A stretch of 64,000 nt of DNA from Rallus limicola (Eukaryota > Chordata > Aves > Gruiformes > Rallidae), in the NCBI GenBank assembly GCA_022605955.1, contig JAKCOZ010000021.1:11700501-11764500 (forward strand). Direction: 5' to 3'. Shown here piece after piece: positions 46,346 to 58,619 of this stretch (its first letter is position 1; every line of letters begins with the position of its first letter). A program made the translations under genes and the position numbers. Below the pieces are notes generated by a model, which was not told the DNA's origin, did no database searches, and saw only the letters and a list, made by a program, of their open reading frames with translations.

Positions 46346-48549
46346 GACTCTCCACAAACTGAAACAGGTAAGAAAGTTATTCCTCACTTAACAGCAAATG
46401 TAGATTTCATTTTTAACTGAGGGTGATACTGATTGATTGAGCCACCAATTTCTTTTCTTCATGAAGCTGGGTTTTAGTGGGAAGATCCATATGCTGAAGG
46501 CTACAAAAGCAACTACTATGATTATTCAAGTGATCTAAGGTCACTGCACTTTTTGCTCTTTTGTTTTTTGTGGTACTCTCCTAGATTATGACTCATGTTT
46601 TTTAATGGTCATTAAAAAAGATAAAATAAAAAAAAAATGTTAAAAATACAACACTGTAAATCTGATTATTCTTGAATGTTTTGACTTAACTGGAACCTAC
46701 CTTATTGACCTGCCAGCAATCAAAATACTAAACCAGTAGAAACTGTATTTCACAGGTTATATGTGCAGAATGCCTTCCAATGTACCACAAAGTTGTGTCC
46801 TGCAGCACTACCAAAGAAAAATGTGGCACCATCTTTATTGAGAGATAAATGTAGGTTTTATCAATTAATTTTAAAAAAAATCTAAACTAAAATGTGCCAG
46901 TTGCCTGCAAGTTGTAGTGAAGACAGCACACCTAAATGAGATTATGCAGGTTACATCCATAACGCCATCCTAATTTTGCTTCTCCTGGCTGGAACTGTCA
47001 GACTACAGCACTATAAATGCCAAACCATGTTCAAAATCATCAATAATGAGATCAGGCACAACAGATTTAGCCTCTCTACCTGCTGGCTGCATCAGTGAAC
47101 AGAGTAAACTAATTGCACACAGCTTCTCCACACAGGGAGAACACCAAGCATCATGTTGGCAGCTGACAGCAGCACCACCATCCCTGACACTGGCTGCTGG
47201 CATCTGTGGTGTCATTTGCTACACAGGATAGGAAATATCACACAATATCATGCAGAAGATGATCTCTCAACTGCAGTTGCACATGTTGGGTGGGAAAGGA
47301 GATTCCTGAAGCACCCTGATGCTTGGCTATTGCTACCGCCAGGCAGGAAACATCTGCAGTGCTTATCCCATGCATCCAGAGGGATGTACCAACAATGCTG
47401 TAGGCAGGTTATCTTCAGTAATAAGCTGTCCAAAACAGCACCATTTCATTTGTTCAGCTCTTTGTACGATGGTGAAGTAAAACATTTAAAGTATGTTTTC
47501 TTCAATGACATATGCAAATACATGCATATAATGTTATAGGTTTGACTAACTTGTAATGCCATAAACCTGGAGAGAACACCCAAAAAGTCTGACATGCTCA
47601 CACATGTAATGTTTGTTCTTCATTTAACTCACTTTTGAAATTGCTCCTCTGTAGAATCCGTACTTTTTAGCTGTCTGTATCATTTTACATTATAACATGG
47701 ATACACCAAACTACTTTTAAAAACATTTAATCAGATGCCTTTTTAAACTAAATTTCATGAAAAAATGCATTTTAATCTTTGTTCATTTGCTTATGGAAAA
47801 GGCCTGATGAAGTTATAAAATTATCAATTACTAGATATTATTCTTTTTAAAAATGTGAACGTTTATAATGTCTATTATACGTAATAAGAATACTGAAAAT
47901 ATTAATTACAAGATTATTCTGTATAGTGTTTCATGTATATAATAATACTGAAATTCTACATTTTCTAGGAAACATAATACTGAGCTTAATAAGACTGAGC
48001 TGAATTTCTTATGAAACCATAGCATTTGGTTAAAAGATGGAAACATCAAATCACAGACATTATTCAAAAAAGAGGTCTTTTTTCCAAGCTCAGAAATCTT
48101 CAGAGATAATTTTAATGAAAATTTTAAAAAAATTTTAAAAATCCAAGTACGCCTTTCTCTCTTCTCCAGTTTAACTGCAGTTGTTTAATAAGAACTATAC
48201 ATTAGGTTAGAATACATTAAAAATGTGAAAATAAAGGTATCTATGCTTTGGTACTTAGTGGACTCTTTCCTGAATCTGAAAGCAAAGAGCCTGTTTTCAC
48301 AATGCTTGTGAGCCTCTCAGGTCTCACCCCAGCAACCTGTCACTCAGCTGAGTGCTTGCAAGCTGACTGTGACCGCTTTCTTGCCCCATGCATACCTTTA
48401 AGAGTCTCCCAAATGTTTCACATGCAGCATCAGAGCAGTATTACTGCAGCATCACTGCTTTAGGGAAACTGGCTCTGGTAACAAAGGCACTGCTGTCTGG
48501 GGGAATGCGTTTCTGAGTGAGCTGGCCATGGCTGCATCAACACTGATGC

Positions 48550-48573
48550 TTATTATTATCATTATCATTATTA
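48550..48573 (+). repeat. Degenerate ATT/ATC trinucleotide repeat
   Basis: Alternating TTA and TCA units over 24 bases. An interrupted microsatellite. Confidence 0.85.
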
Positions 48574-49381
48574 AGAGAAGAACCAAAGCTTGAGTACATC
48601 TGCTTGTGCAGTGACAGACCGCAAGAGTCATCTGTCCACAGCCTATGGTGCTGGAAGCTAACATCTTTCCCAGCACCATTCTGGATGCGTATTCCACCCA
48701 CTTCCTCTCTTCTCTGGGTATGAAGAAGAAAGAACAAACTCAAATACAGCCACTGCATTCAAATACACTTTCATCACCCACTCTTCACTATTCCTCCTCC
48801 AGAGTGCTATCCTGTGCCACGTCCCTCTCACCACACCTTCCTCCAAACCAAATTCAGTTCTCGTGGCCTTCCTGATCCCACCTCTCTCAAGCTGTCCTCC
48901 CATTCTGCCACACCTGTCACTCTGGCTGAGCACACCCCAAAACACCACAGAGGCCAAATACCACAGCGATGAACCCTTCTGTCCTGACCCAGGTTCTCCT
49001 GCAGACACTCTGTGCTCTGAGCACTGGCCTATTTGCAAAGGACAACTCAGGCAGAAGTGCATGCCAGGGGATGGACTGTGCAACCTATAGACCCCTACTT
49101 GCTAAGAGAATCATTCTAATCACTGACAGAAACAAAACCATAAGGACTCCTCCTTCAGTCCTGGAACTTCTTAAAAATCTGAAACCCACCACCAACTCTG
49201 CCTTAGCTGTTCTGCCTATAAACCACAGGCAATGGTGCCCTATTTCCTAAGCAACAGGGAGACAGGTTTAGCTTTAAAAAAAAATTACAAAGGATAGTAT
49301 TGTACAAATGTACATATTCATTTACACACAGAGATATAGAAAAAATGTTTTTAAATCCAAACCTGAGCTTACCTGACTCAC

Positions 49382-49417
49382 CTTCAAACTCACTATGAAA
49401 AATTTTCTTTGACTTAC
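49382..49417 (-). CDS. EYA2: EYA2 coding microexon 2 (36 nt; alternative end at 49373 gives 45 nt)
   Basis: A strong acceptor (TTTTCTTTCAG) opens a 36-nt exon that enters and leaves in phase 1, completing Gly37 and beginning Gly49. It encodes KSKKIFHSEFE. The proximal donor is GAAG|GTGAGT. A second donor, TCAG|GTAAGC, lies 9 nt further on and would add three residues (Glu-Ser-Gly) without changing frame. Because the exon is phase 1-1 and a multiple of three, it could also be skipped without a frameshift. I recall no close counterpart in human EYA2. Support comes from splice sites and phase agreement with both neighbours, not from homology. Confidence 0.68.
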
Positions 49418-51285
49418 CTGAAAGAAAACAGTTTAAAAATTTATTTTTAGATTGTGAAAACAAAACCCATACCATTTCTGTCACACCATTCATTCCTCAT
49501 TACCAAACACAACTGCAGTGAAGAAATATACTTTTTTAGTTTTCATTCATATAATTCATAGTACCTTGTACATTTGAAAAACAGCAGGACAGTTTGAGCA
49601 TAAGTTTCATTTCTTTTCTATTTGAAAAACACTACATCATCTTTTTTTTTTTATTTTTTAAGAGGTAAGTAAAGAATAAACACATTTGCCAAGAATGCCA
49701 AGTGGGGATTTACTGTAAATGAATGTGCAATATGCTGTCATTGCCCAAAAAAAGGCAAGTTAAACCAATTGTGTTTCTACCCAAAAGTGTAGGACTGCAG
49801 GCAAAATGTGCATTTGAAAATTATATTGAGGTAATTGTACATCTCATGATAAGCACTCATGAAAATAGCAGGCCAGACCTCTGTGTGGACATCTATGTAA
49901 GCATTGCATATACAGTTCTAATTTTAGCAAGTGTAGTTGCAATATAGACCATGCATTTGTGTGCATTTATTGCAGTAAAAGCTCTGGCAGTCTGAGACTT
50001 GACAAACACGCTCATATTTTCAGGATCTTCAAATCAACATGAAGTATTTCCAAGGAAAAGAGCATAATCTTGGTAGCACAGCTCATTCTGTAGGAAAACA
50101 ACCATAACATTTCTATAAGAAATGTATCAACATGAGCTGTCACTAGCAAACTGGTGTCAACAGTGCAAGTGCAACGTTGGCTCCTATTTATATCACATTA
50201 AAGACAAATAGTTCCTGCACCAAGAAGTTTACAAAATTATGTATCTAAAAATCATTTCAAGCTCTAATCTTTTCTGCAAACACGTACATTTAAAAGGATG
50301 TTTCCTTTAGATTATTATCCCCTCAACTACTCTTGTAAATAGGCAGTCATGATGTATGTGACAATCACGCAATTTCTAATGCCTTAGTAAACACACAAGG
50401 AAAACATCTCTTTAGCTTTTAAGAGCCTAGAAATGAAGGGTTAAACATACTACTAAATGTAATAGCCAGTGCCTTTTGCTAACTCCCCTCCAACAGGAAG
50501 GCTGACAGATCCTGACCGCAGCAAACAATAGCTGGGATTGTACTAGCAAGAACTAGTTCAGCTGCATCACTTGCCAATAATTTTTTTAGCAGATTTAACA
50601 TTCTTCTGTTTCCTTCACTTGAACAGTATGAATGGGGGGGGGAAGGAGGAGGAGAAGAGCAGATAAATTTCCATCAGAGCCTCAACCGCTGAAAGAATTT
50701 GTCCTTGGTACCTGCCAAATGTGAAACTTCAAGACCAGAGTCCAGCAGGGCTGTTTGGAGATGATAGCAATGATCTCAGCACAACGCAAACCAGGGCATG
50801 GGGCTGTTTTGGCAAGATGCCTTCTGGCTGCATGATAGGGTGTTGGGCCTGGGAGCCCCCATGCATGCTCCCCACCCCAACAGCAGCAGCACAGTCAGCA
50901 AAGCACAGGGCTCATGTTCTGGCCACCATTGGGGCTCTAGCGGGGTTCAAACAAAAACTACAAGCTCTACACAAAACGTGTTTTATACCTGTAATTACTC
51001 CAATGGAGCAAATACACACATGGATGCATGCATATGTATGCACCTACTATACACACATATATATCTGCATATAAATTCCAATTCTATTTGCATTCAAACT
51101 GTTGCTGAACTAAAGGGTTCAGCCACAACTGAAGCATCTACAAACAAATACTCAAAAACTGCAGCTGCTCACTATACTATAGAACTAATCATGTGAAGCA
51201 GAGGCCTTGCATTTGGCCAGTTCCCTTTGGTTACATACATATACACACACTATATTAAAGCTAGTAAGCAAAAGAGGCAGCCTAC
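49418..51285 (-). other. EYA2 intron 1 of the coding region
   Basis: A 1.9 kb intron between the start-codon exon and the 36-nt microexon, with GTAGG donor and TTTCAG acceptor. A short poly-G run at 50635-50642 and alternating TA/CA sequence around 51025-51075 are the only low-complexity parts. Confidence 0.8.
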
Positions 51286-51404
51286 CTTCTATGTCATCTG
51301 GAGCTGTGGTATAAATGTTGGAAAGGTTAAGCTTCAGTCTGTCAGGGCACTCTCTATTTACAGTCAGGTTGGGTGATATCACTAGATCTAGCATTTCCTT
51401 ATAC
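51286..51404 (-). CDS. EYA2: EYA2 first coding exon (start codon at 51394-51392)
   Basis: The acceptor TTCAG precedes 51404 and the donor is GAAG|GTAGG. Ten bases of apparent 5' UTR are followed by ATG, with G at -3, and then residues 1-36 (MLDLVISPNLTVN...), ending one base into Gly37. The human EYA2 N-terminus as recalled (MVELVISPSLTVN) aligns directly, which fixes both the gene and the likely start. The frame stays open 5' of the ATG through the exon (Tyr-Lys-Glu), so a start in an upstream exon cannot be excluded. This segment is the head of the N-terminal transactivation region. Confidence 0.9.
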
Positions 51405-51872
51405 CTGAAGGAAAACAAAGGAAAAATATAATTTATTCATTAATTATGCATGCTTACTAATGATTCAATTTTTTTTCCCTAAGAGTATAAATATTAAAGC
51501 TGATTACCTAAACCCAGGCTTCATATAAATTCCACATAATAACATTCACTAAAGTTTTCATCAAAGGGAAATGCTGAATTAAAATTAAGTACTTGCTCCC
51601 TTGGAGATTACACCCATCTGATTAATGCTTTCCCTTTCTTCCTGGATTTTGCCATACGAAAACTAAATTTCCTTCTCTCTCATATGCTGTCAGAGTGAGA
51701 ATGTACAGACCAGCATCCAGTGAGGCTCCAGAACATACTGTTAGAGGCTAAAAACGAAGTTGAGGGCAGTTAACAACAATATCTAGCTTTACAAGATAAT
51801 AAGCTTAGTACTGGTGATAGGATCATTTTTCCAGGAGACACCTAAACCAGACAGCTCGCTAGGATGTCCTGA

Positions 51873-51886
51873 CCATTAGGTGGCAC
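51873..51886 (+). promoter_or_regulatory. CTCF-like motif
   Basis: CCATTAGGTGGCAC matches 13 of 14 positions of the CTCF core consensus CCASYAGRKGGCRS (mismatch T at position 4). It sits about 470 bases upstream of the first coding exon in transcript direction. A single motif match is weak evidence of binding. Confidence 0.35.
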
Positions 51887-54800
51887 TGATACAAGGTCAG
51901 TCCCTTTCACGTAACTTCATCTGATTTAACTAAAATTTCACATGAATATATAAGACTTCATATGCAAAGAAAACCAGAATTGATTGTGTGTGCACATGAC
52001 CTTCTCTACAAGGAAAGCTTAGAAAGCTTACAGGCTCTTCATTACACAACAGTTCAGGACAGAGAATGACTAAATCATTATTTCAGATCCTATGCACAAC
52101 ACAAATACATCTACCCATCTAAATGCCACCATTTTCATTGTGTGATGTAACTCCAGGTACACACCTTTTCACAAGTGGGCTCTGAAGACACTTGTTTGAA
52201 ATAGAGCTGCTTGCTTCCCTGGGAAGCATTAGATGCTCTGGATAGGGACAAAACACGGTATTAAGAGCACAGATTTGAGTACCTTTATTTGCAAGTTTGG
52301 ATAAAGACAACAGGGTAAGTGCAGTGAGGAAACTGTGTGTTACATTCAATATCTGCACAATGGTTGTTATGCAAAGCAGGTTTCCTGGACACCTTTATCC
52401 TCATAATGTTCTGCCCTTGTTTCCTGTGCAACCAGGGATCACAGCTGCAACTGTGAAACAGGCCAAAGAAAATCTGAAGCTAAATTTGTCCATTAATTGT
52501 GTTTCTTTTTTTAAAAAATAAGCACAATGCCATGGAAACCTATCTGAATTTTCTAAGACTACACTAGTATGCAGCTTTTGATTCAAGTCCAAAATAAATG
52601 ATGAAAAGAGGAGGACTCAAAGATGCTGTGTCCTTCTTTGCTTTCTACAGCCACATCAAGTATGTCCTCACATCAACCTCCTGAAGGCTATTGGGGGTTA
52701 ATTAGGGTTACTAGGGGAAAAAGTAACTGTGCTCTTGGACAGAGCAGGGTCCTGGCAACAGCAGATGGGAGAGAGGGCATATCGTGGTGAGAGATCTGAG
52801 GCACCCTGCTGCAGCCCACACGGGCTCTCCCTTCTGCTTGGCACTGAACAAACTACCTGCACAGGCAGCCAGCACACCCTTGCCCTCAGGCTGGGACCTA
52901 TCTCTTCATTGGTAGCTACCTGTATAGGTAGCAGATGGCATGGCAGCAACAGGGCAGTAGCAGGACACAGCATACCTAAACATCCTGAAGTTAAAGACAA
53001 CAGCACTTAAACCTGAAATCTTGTCACTGGGCTTCAGCAATACCAATCTACACACTTCTGTGAGATGTAAAGTGGTTTGTTTTGTTTTCTGTTTACATAC
53101 CACTGTATGACTTTACCAGCTAAGAGAAACAGAGAATAATAAACTACATACTTTTTATCTGAACTTCTCCAATAACTTTTATCAAGCTCTTACAGAAAGA
53201 CTAAGTATTGTTATCAACAGGCACAAAGGAGATGAGGTATTTTACCTGTAATGAACAGCAAAGATGAAAGCCAAGTTCATTACTTTCCCCAGCTAACAGC
53301 TGGAAAGGTGCTCTGCCCAGGCAGAAAGAGCATCCACCCTCTGTGAATTTGCAGAGCTGCCAAAAATGGGTATGAATTGGCATAACCCAGTACAACATCC
53401 ACAGCCCTGATCCTTACTCCAAATGGGATCTGGGCTCCTCCTGTCTGCCTTGTCTCCTTGGAAATAAATGTAGGCATATACATTTTCATCACCAATGTAG
53501 CCACCAGTCCAGAGGCTGGCAAAGGTTTCCTGATTATGTGCCATGGAGGAGACCTTAAGTCAGCAGTAAACCACCAATGGGGTAGAAATACAGTACTCTG
53601 AATCCAAAGCTGCTGAGCTCCCTGCTCCTAACTGCTGTGCATGATAGGTTCGCTAAGAAAACAAGACCAGCATAAAAATCAGCACTGCTTTGCAGCTAGA
53701 GGATAAAAGGGCTCTACCTTTAGAAGCATCCCTGTAAGATGAGCACAACTGCTGCCTCCCCCTCCCTGCCTTAGACACAGGCACGAAAGCCCAGCACAAG
53801 TAAAAATACAGGTGAACAGGGGCCCCAGTTGTGTGCACAACCAGTATTCATGCTACCAACTGCACAGAAATGCAGCAAGGTTCCAGATTTGTGCTAGGCT
53901 AAAAAAAATAATTAGTCCCTAGCTGTATAAATTCCTCCCTAAGGGACTCAGTCTAATGGCAGAGCCAAAATGGCAATCTGGGACTCCTGACAAAACCCTA
54001 GGCAAAACACAGCCCCATGAGAAATTTTACTCAGGCCTAACTACACTGGAGCAAGTTATGCTCCAAACTGGTACCTGCAGATAGAGGATTTACCGAACCA
54101 CATGTGTATTCTCTTTGCAGAGAGCCTCTGGCATGGGGGAGGCAGGCAGATGCCTCAGAGCCACGAACTGTCAAGGCAGTACAGGATGGCCATGGCCCTT
54201 CTGCACACTTTGGTTATGCCAGAGGGAAGAAAAAAAACCCCAAACAATCCAGATATTTTTCCTCCTGAAATAGCTGATCTCACTTTTCCCTGGCACACCC
54301 AGGCTGCCAGAGAGAAAGGGGGCAGGAAGGCTTTTGCGGCACTTCTCAGTGGGGAGAAACAAGGTCTCTCAATAAGCAACTATGGTTCCTAAGGCTCTCT
54401 TAAAAGCAGCAGTCTGGGAAGGGCAGACTGCTGAGCAATGACTGTATTTGAATCCATTGGCACCAAATTAGATTTTGCTTGCACGGTTGAGAAGTCAGGG
54501 TTCAGGTTTATACCAGGTTTTCCTTTCCACTGTAAGAAATGTCCAATTTTCTTTCCCCTTAGTTCCTTAACGCTATACCTGACTTGAGGAAAAGCACTGC
54601 TGTCCCAGATCCTGCCAAGCTGGGGATGTTCTACAGTTTCTCTGATAACACATGCCCTTCAGCATAATCCAAAAGCCCATCATTCATGACACTGCCTAGA
54701 CTGTTGCCAAGTGAATGGGAGCAGATGTTTAAAGGGAAATGATCTTTTATAATGATTAATGGACTTTAATTACATCATTGTTCAGAGATTTCATTAGCTT

Positions 54801-57800
54801 CTCTCTGACTGATGATTTTTCTATTGGTTTTGTTCTGTTCAGTTTTGTATTCACAAAAAAAATCACATCACACTTTGCTGTATTTGTCCTGCAATATTTT
54901 TTCCTGGGGACTTTCAGCTTCCGTTTTTCTTCACAGTACCTATTAGATTCATGTACAAACAGGTTACCTTTTCAGAGAAATGCCTGTCAGGTTGTGCATG
55001 TCACGTATGGGTTTGCATCGTTAGCAGCTCTGCCTGCTTTGCACGCACCATTTCCTGATTTGTTCATGTGCTTTTCTCACTTCTGTACTTCTCCATGAGA
55101 GTTTCTAAACTGCCAGTTTGAACAATGGCAATCTCCAGAAAATCTTTAGTAAAATAATGGAACTGGGGTGGTATTAAACACAGTGAATGACATGTTGGAG
55201 TGCAGCTGATGAAAATATCAGGTCTTTGTTTGCTTGCTTTTTAGAACAGAAACAGTTTCTGGCTTAAGTAATGTACAGTAAATCAGTAATAATGTTTGCT
55301 GAATATGAGCTTTTATTAAAACCAGTGATGGCAGCATCTAACATGTTGGGCTGACAGACATCTGGAAGAGTTTTTGGCTTTTATAATTAAGAAGAACCTT
55401 GTGTGAATTTGGTGCTCAGCTTTTCCATTAGAATCCCCTACTCAAAAAACAGTCTTTTGCCCTGAAAGTTCGCCCACAAAAATCACTGCCAAGAACAGAA
55501 ACTTTTTTTTTACCTTCTTAAACATTAATAAAGAGAAAAGAAAAATAAAAGTTTCTTTTCAGTCATTCTGAAGCTAAGAATGCCAAATTAAACATTTTAA
55601 GGTTTCACATTTTTGATCAAGGTGTCGGGGTAACCTACAAATCAAATTTTCTTTTACAATGATTTTTTGAAGTCAGTGATTCCAGAACCCAACTCAAAAC
55701 ACTCAAATGTGCACTGAAGATCAAATTAGTGAGCAATCCCATCTCTCTCCAGCAAAGTACTCAAAGATTGGCTTAAGTGAACTGCTAACGCAGGGCCCAA
55801 TGTGAAGACCAAGTCAGCAAGGTGTGGATGGAGACAAGAATTTCATGGATAATATATTGAAAGGATGAAACAGGAAACCACCATGGCATTGTGGGCTGAT
55901 GCAACCACACCACAGCTCTGCTTAGTACAACTGATAGGCCAGAAGGCACCATTAAGAGATGGAAGGAGACTTCTTTCAAAGCTTGGACCTCTGTTGCTCA
56001 GGCATAATTTAAAGCATCATCTCTCAGTCTGCTTTAACTTGGTTTTAACATCCTCTCCACACCACACTTCAGACATCACCTCAGGACCACAGGTATTTCC
56101 ATCCCCACTGTGGAGGCAGCAGACTTTTTCCTGGGAGTCTGCATATTTCATTCATCTCTACTCCATTCCTGGGGTGAGAAGACAGCATTCTGGCTTCAAT
56201 ACATACAAGTACATGAAGCAGAACAAATGGTCAAAAGACCATTTCCAGGGCACATGCAGTAAACAGGACACCTAGGTATTAAGAAGTTACTAGGGTAAAT
56301 TCCACGGCCAAGTGATTTCAGAAGGAACATGTGGAAGGAAGAAGAGAGCATCTGCCCCATAATGTCAGCAGTCCACAGGAGGGTATTTCAGCAACAGGAG
56401 GTTGATGGTACAGTTTAGAAAGGACAGCAGGAGTAAAAGACAGTATGGGGGGAAAAAAGTGGCATGGCTGTGGAAAAAATGAAGAGAATGAGCTCTGCTT
56501 CTGCCATCAGTGGAGGAATCAGTGAGTTAGGAGCCTCACAGAAGCAGGTGAGAAAGGAAAGATGGGCCTCCTGCCTTGGGAAAAACCTGCCAGATCCTAC
56601 AATGGGAAAAGCCAATGTACTTTAAAGGAGTAAGAAATTGCAAAGAAAGTTTGTCCATGGGAGGAGAGACAAATCTAGAAGTTACTCTCCCTGCAACAAA
56701 CCCATGCAAGTGATCTCAAGAATTTTTACTTGTATCTGGCTAGAGGCCAAATACAAGCTTAAACCACTAGATCTTCCTAAACATGTGCATATGCCAACAC
56801 AGAGCCCTAGGCAGGAGTGGTACAAGCCAAATTCCCTGCTTTTAGCTTTGCTGGGAAGAGGAGGAGTACAGAGACTGCAGCCTAACTGCAAGAGTAACAT
56901 TTTTGTCTTGCTTCCATGACTTTATCTGGTTTTAATTACTTGATCAACTACATTCACCTTTGTTCTCAGAAAAACGGTGCAGATAAGTAGAAATTTGCGA
57001 CTTTACGACTCCAGTGATATTCATCACAAAAAGAAAAGCCAGTCTTGATTCTTTGTTTCAGAAGTGTGAAGATGGTTTTCTCATTCTCTGATTCAAAGAA
57101 AACAAACAAACAAATCCCAATCCTAAAAATTTTGTCTTTCCTTCATTCCTAGGAAATACAAGGTTTGGTCTATTTTTATTCCACATGGGTAGAATTCTCA
57201 AAAGTACCTACTAGGTCTCTTTAGTTTTCACTGGAAATTAAGAATTCTACTGTTTTAATCTCTGAGAAGCGTGGCAGATTTGCCAGAACTAACTGGCTGC
57301 AAAATTACACTCTATTTTACTCCATTTCTGCACAAAAAAAAAAAAAAGGAATCATTAATAAGCAGGGAAAACACTATTATTTGGTAGTCACCTTCTAGGT
57401 GGCATAATAACAGGGAATCTCTCACACTGAAGATTTTGGCTACTTCTATCTGTAGGTTTCAAAAGCACAGTCATTTCATTTCCTCTGTCAGCACATTCTC
57501 TTTGTACTGTTAGGATGTGTTCTCTTCATCTATAACAGATCCTTTGTTCCTTCCATTTCGAGAACTCAAAAATGCTTCAGCAGGTGAAAACCACGATGCT
57601 ATTTTCTCCTTTATAATGAAACTTAGCTCATCCACAAGGACACCAGATAGATGTATGCAGGAAAGGCCTGAACAGGCATAAAGTTAAACCTGAGCTGGCA
57701 CAAATGCTCATGTACAAGACTGACAGTACAGCCGTGATGACAAGATATCCTTTCAAGGTGACCTACGGGGCAGCATGCTTCAGGCTGTTTATATTCCTGA

Positions 57801-58540
57801 AAGCTGCCTGTCGCTGACGTAATGGGACAATAAAAGCAGTAGTACTTGTCTGGATTTATCACTGCCTGGCCCATTCCAGACACAAAAAGGAAGACAGCTC
57901 ATAGTAGTACAGCTTGTAGCATGGCATCTGGGGGTGGGGGTACGTAGTTGCATTATTCTCCAGCACAGAACATCTCAGGCTAAAGATTAAACAATGAGAA
58001 ACAAGAAAAAAGTTATGTGATAGACAGGCAAGGGACAAAGCACATCAGACTGAAATCAGAACTTAAATGAGGTGGTAGTGAGGCTGCTCCAAATGACAGG
58101 TACACAGCTAACTCAGATTGAGTCAAGTATGAGAGATGAGGAATAAATAAATGAGACCAAAAAAGGAGTTGGGAGGTGTATTGCCTAACTCATGACCACA
58201 GCAAGAAAAATCTTCATTTCAACTGAAGAAGGATGTCACTCGCTTTCTGAAAGAAGCTGGGGAGAAAGCTCCATCTGAGCAGTGCCCTGGTGTGGCTCAG
58301 AGAAAGCTGGCTGCACATGGAGCTTACATAGACACCCAAGCTTTCTCTGGCCAGAGGACAACGGTCTCAAGCTGTGCTTCATGGCACTTCCCTTGTGTAC
58401 ATATTGCCTACCACTGTTACTGTTAGCCTTCCAAAACACTCATCTTATGTTTAGTCACCACTGGACTGGTTGGTCAAAATGTTAGGTTAAAAAAAAAAAA
58501 GCTCTAACAAAGTAAGATACAGATGTCATGCTTCAGTTGA

Positions 58541-58619
58541 AATAAAACAAAAAAACCCAAACAAAACCAAAACCCACAACAAAAAAATCCCACCAAAACA
58601 CAACTCCCAAAAACCCCAA
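58541..58619 (+). repeat. A/C-rich low-complexity tract
   Basis: About 80 bases almost entirely of A and C (AAAACCC-like units). A similar tract occurs at 62396-62456. Confidence 0.88.

Larger units (their letters stand above)
46179..49381 (-). other. EYA2 intron 2
   Basis: A 3.2 kb very AT-rich intron. AT-rich inverted repeats cluster at 46270-46345 close to its acceptor, and a degenerate ATT/ATC simple repeat lies at 48550-48573. Confidence 0.8.
55..51404 (-). other. EYA2: EYA2 gene, partial (14 coding exons; 3' end and 5' UTR exons outside window)
   Basis: Fourteen exons on the minus strand join in phase into 486 codons plus one base, with no stop and with GT-AG introns throughout. EYA proteins are SIX/DACH-network coactivators, and their C-terminal Eya domain is a Mg-dependent HAD tyrosine phosphatase acting on H2AX phosphotyrosine 142. 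The paralogue is set by residues that I recall as EYA2-type: LMMEEM (not LRMEEM), LEDCDQIH (not LEECDQVH), and SIKTEDSL followed by [16 protein letters not shown]. Extrapolating with the missing C-terminus gives about 546 residues against 538 in human, so human Asp274 corresponds to Asp282 here. Coding exons span about 51 kb, which is compact. Identification is confident; exact exon 2 usage and the 5' structure are less so. Confidence 0.96.

Noticed and set aside
48658..49083. 141-codon minus-strand frame and overlapping plus-strand frames
   Set aside because: Low-information sequence with no domain; frames on both strands overlap, which points to low stop density and not to a gene.
49203..49493. 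Treating the whole 96-codon frame around the microexon as coding
   Set aside because: Only 49382-49417 (or 49373-49417) is bounded by good splice sites in the needed phase; the rest is read-through into intron.
55..51404. Assignment to EYA4 or EYA1
   Set aside because: The EYA4 N-terminal and linker wording I recall does not fit. LMMEEM, DCDQIH, IKTEDSLxHSPGQSG and the MxxLVISP start match EYA2.
57392..57405. CTTCTAGGTGGCAT as a CTCF site
   Set aside because: Three mismatches to the core consensus, including positions 2 and 3; too weak to annotate.
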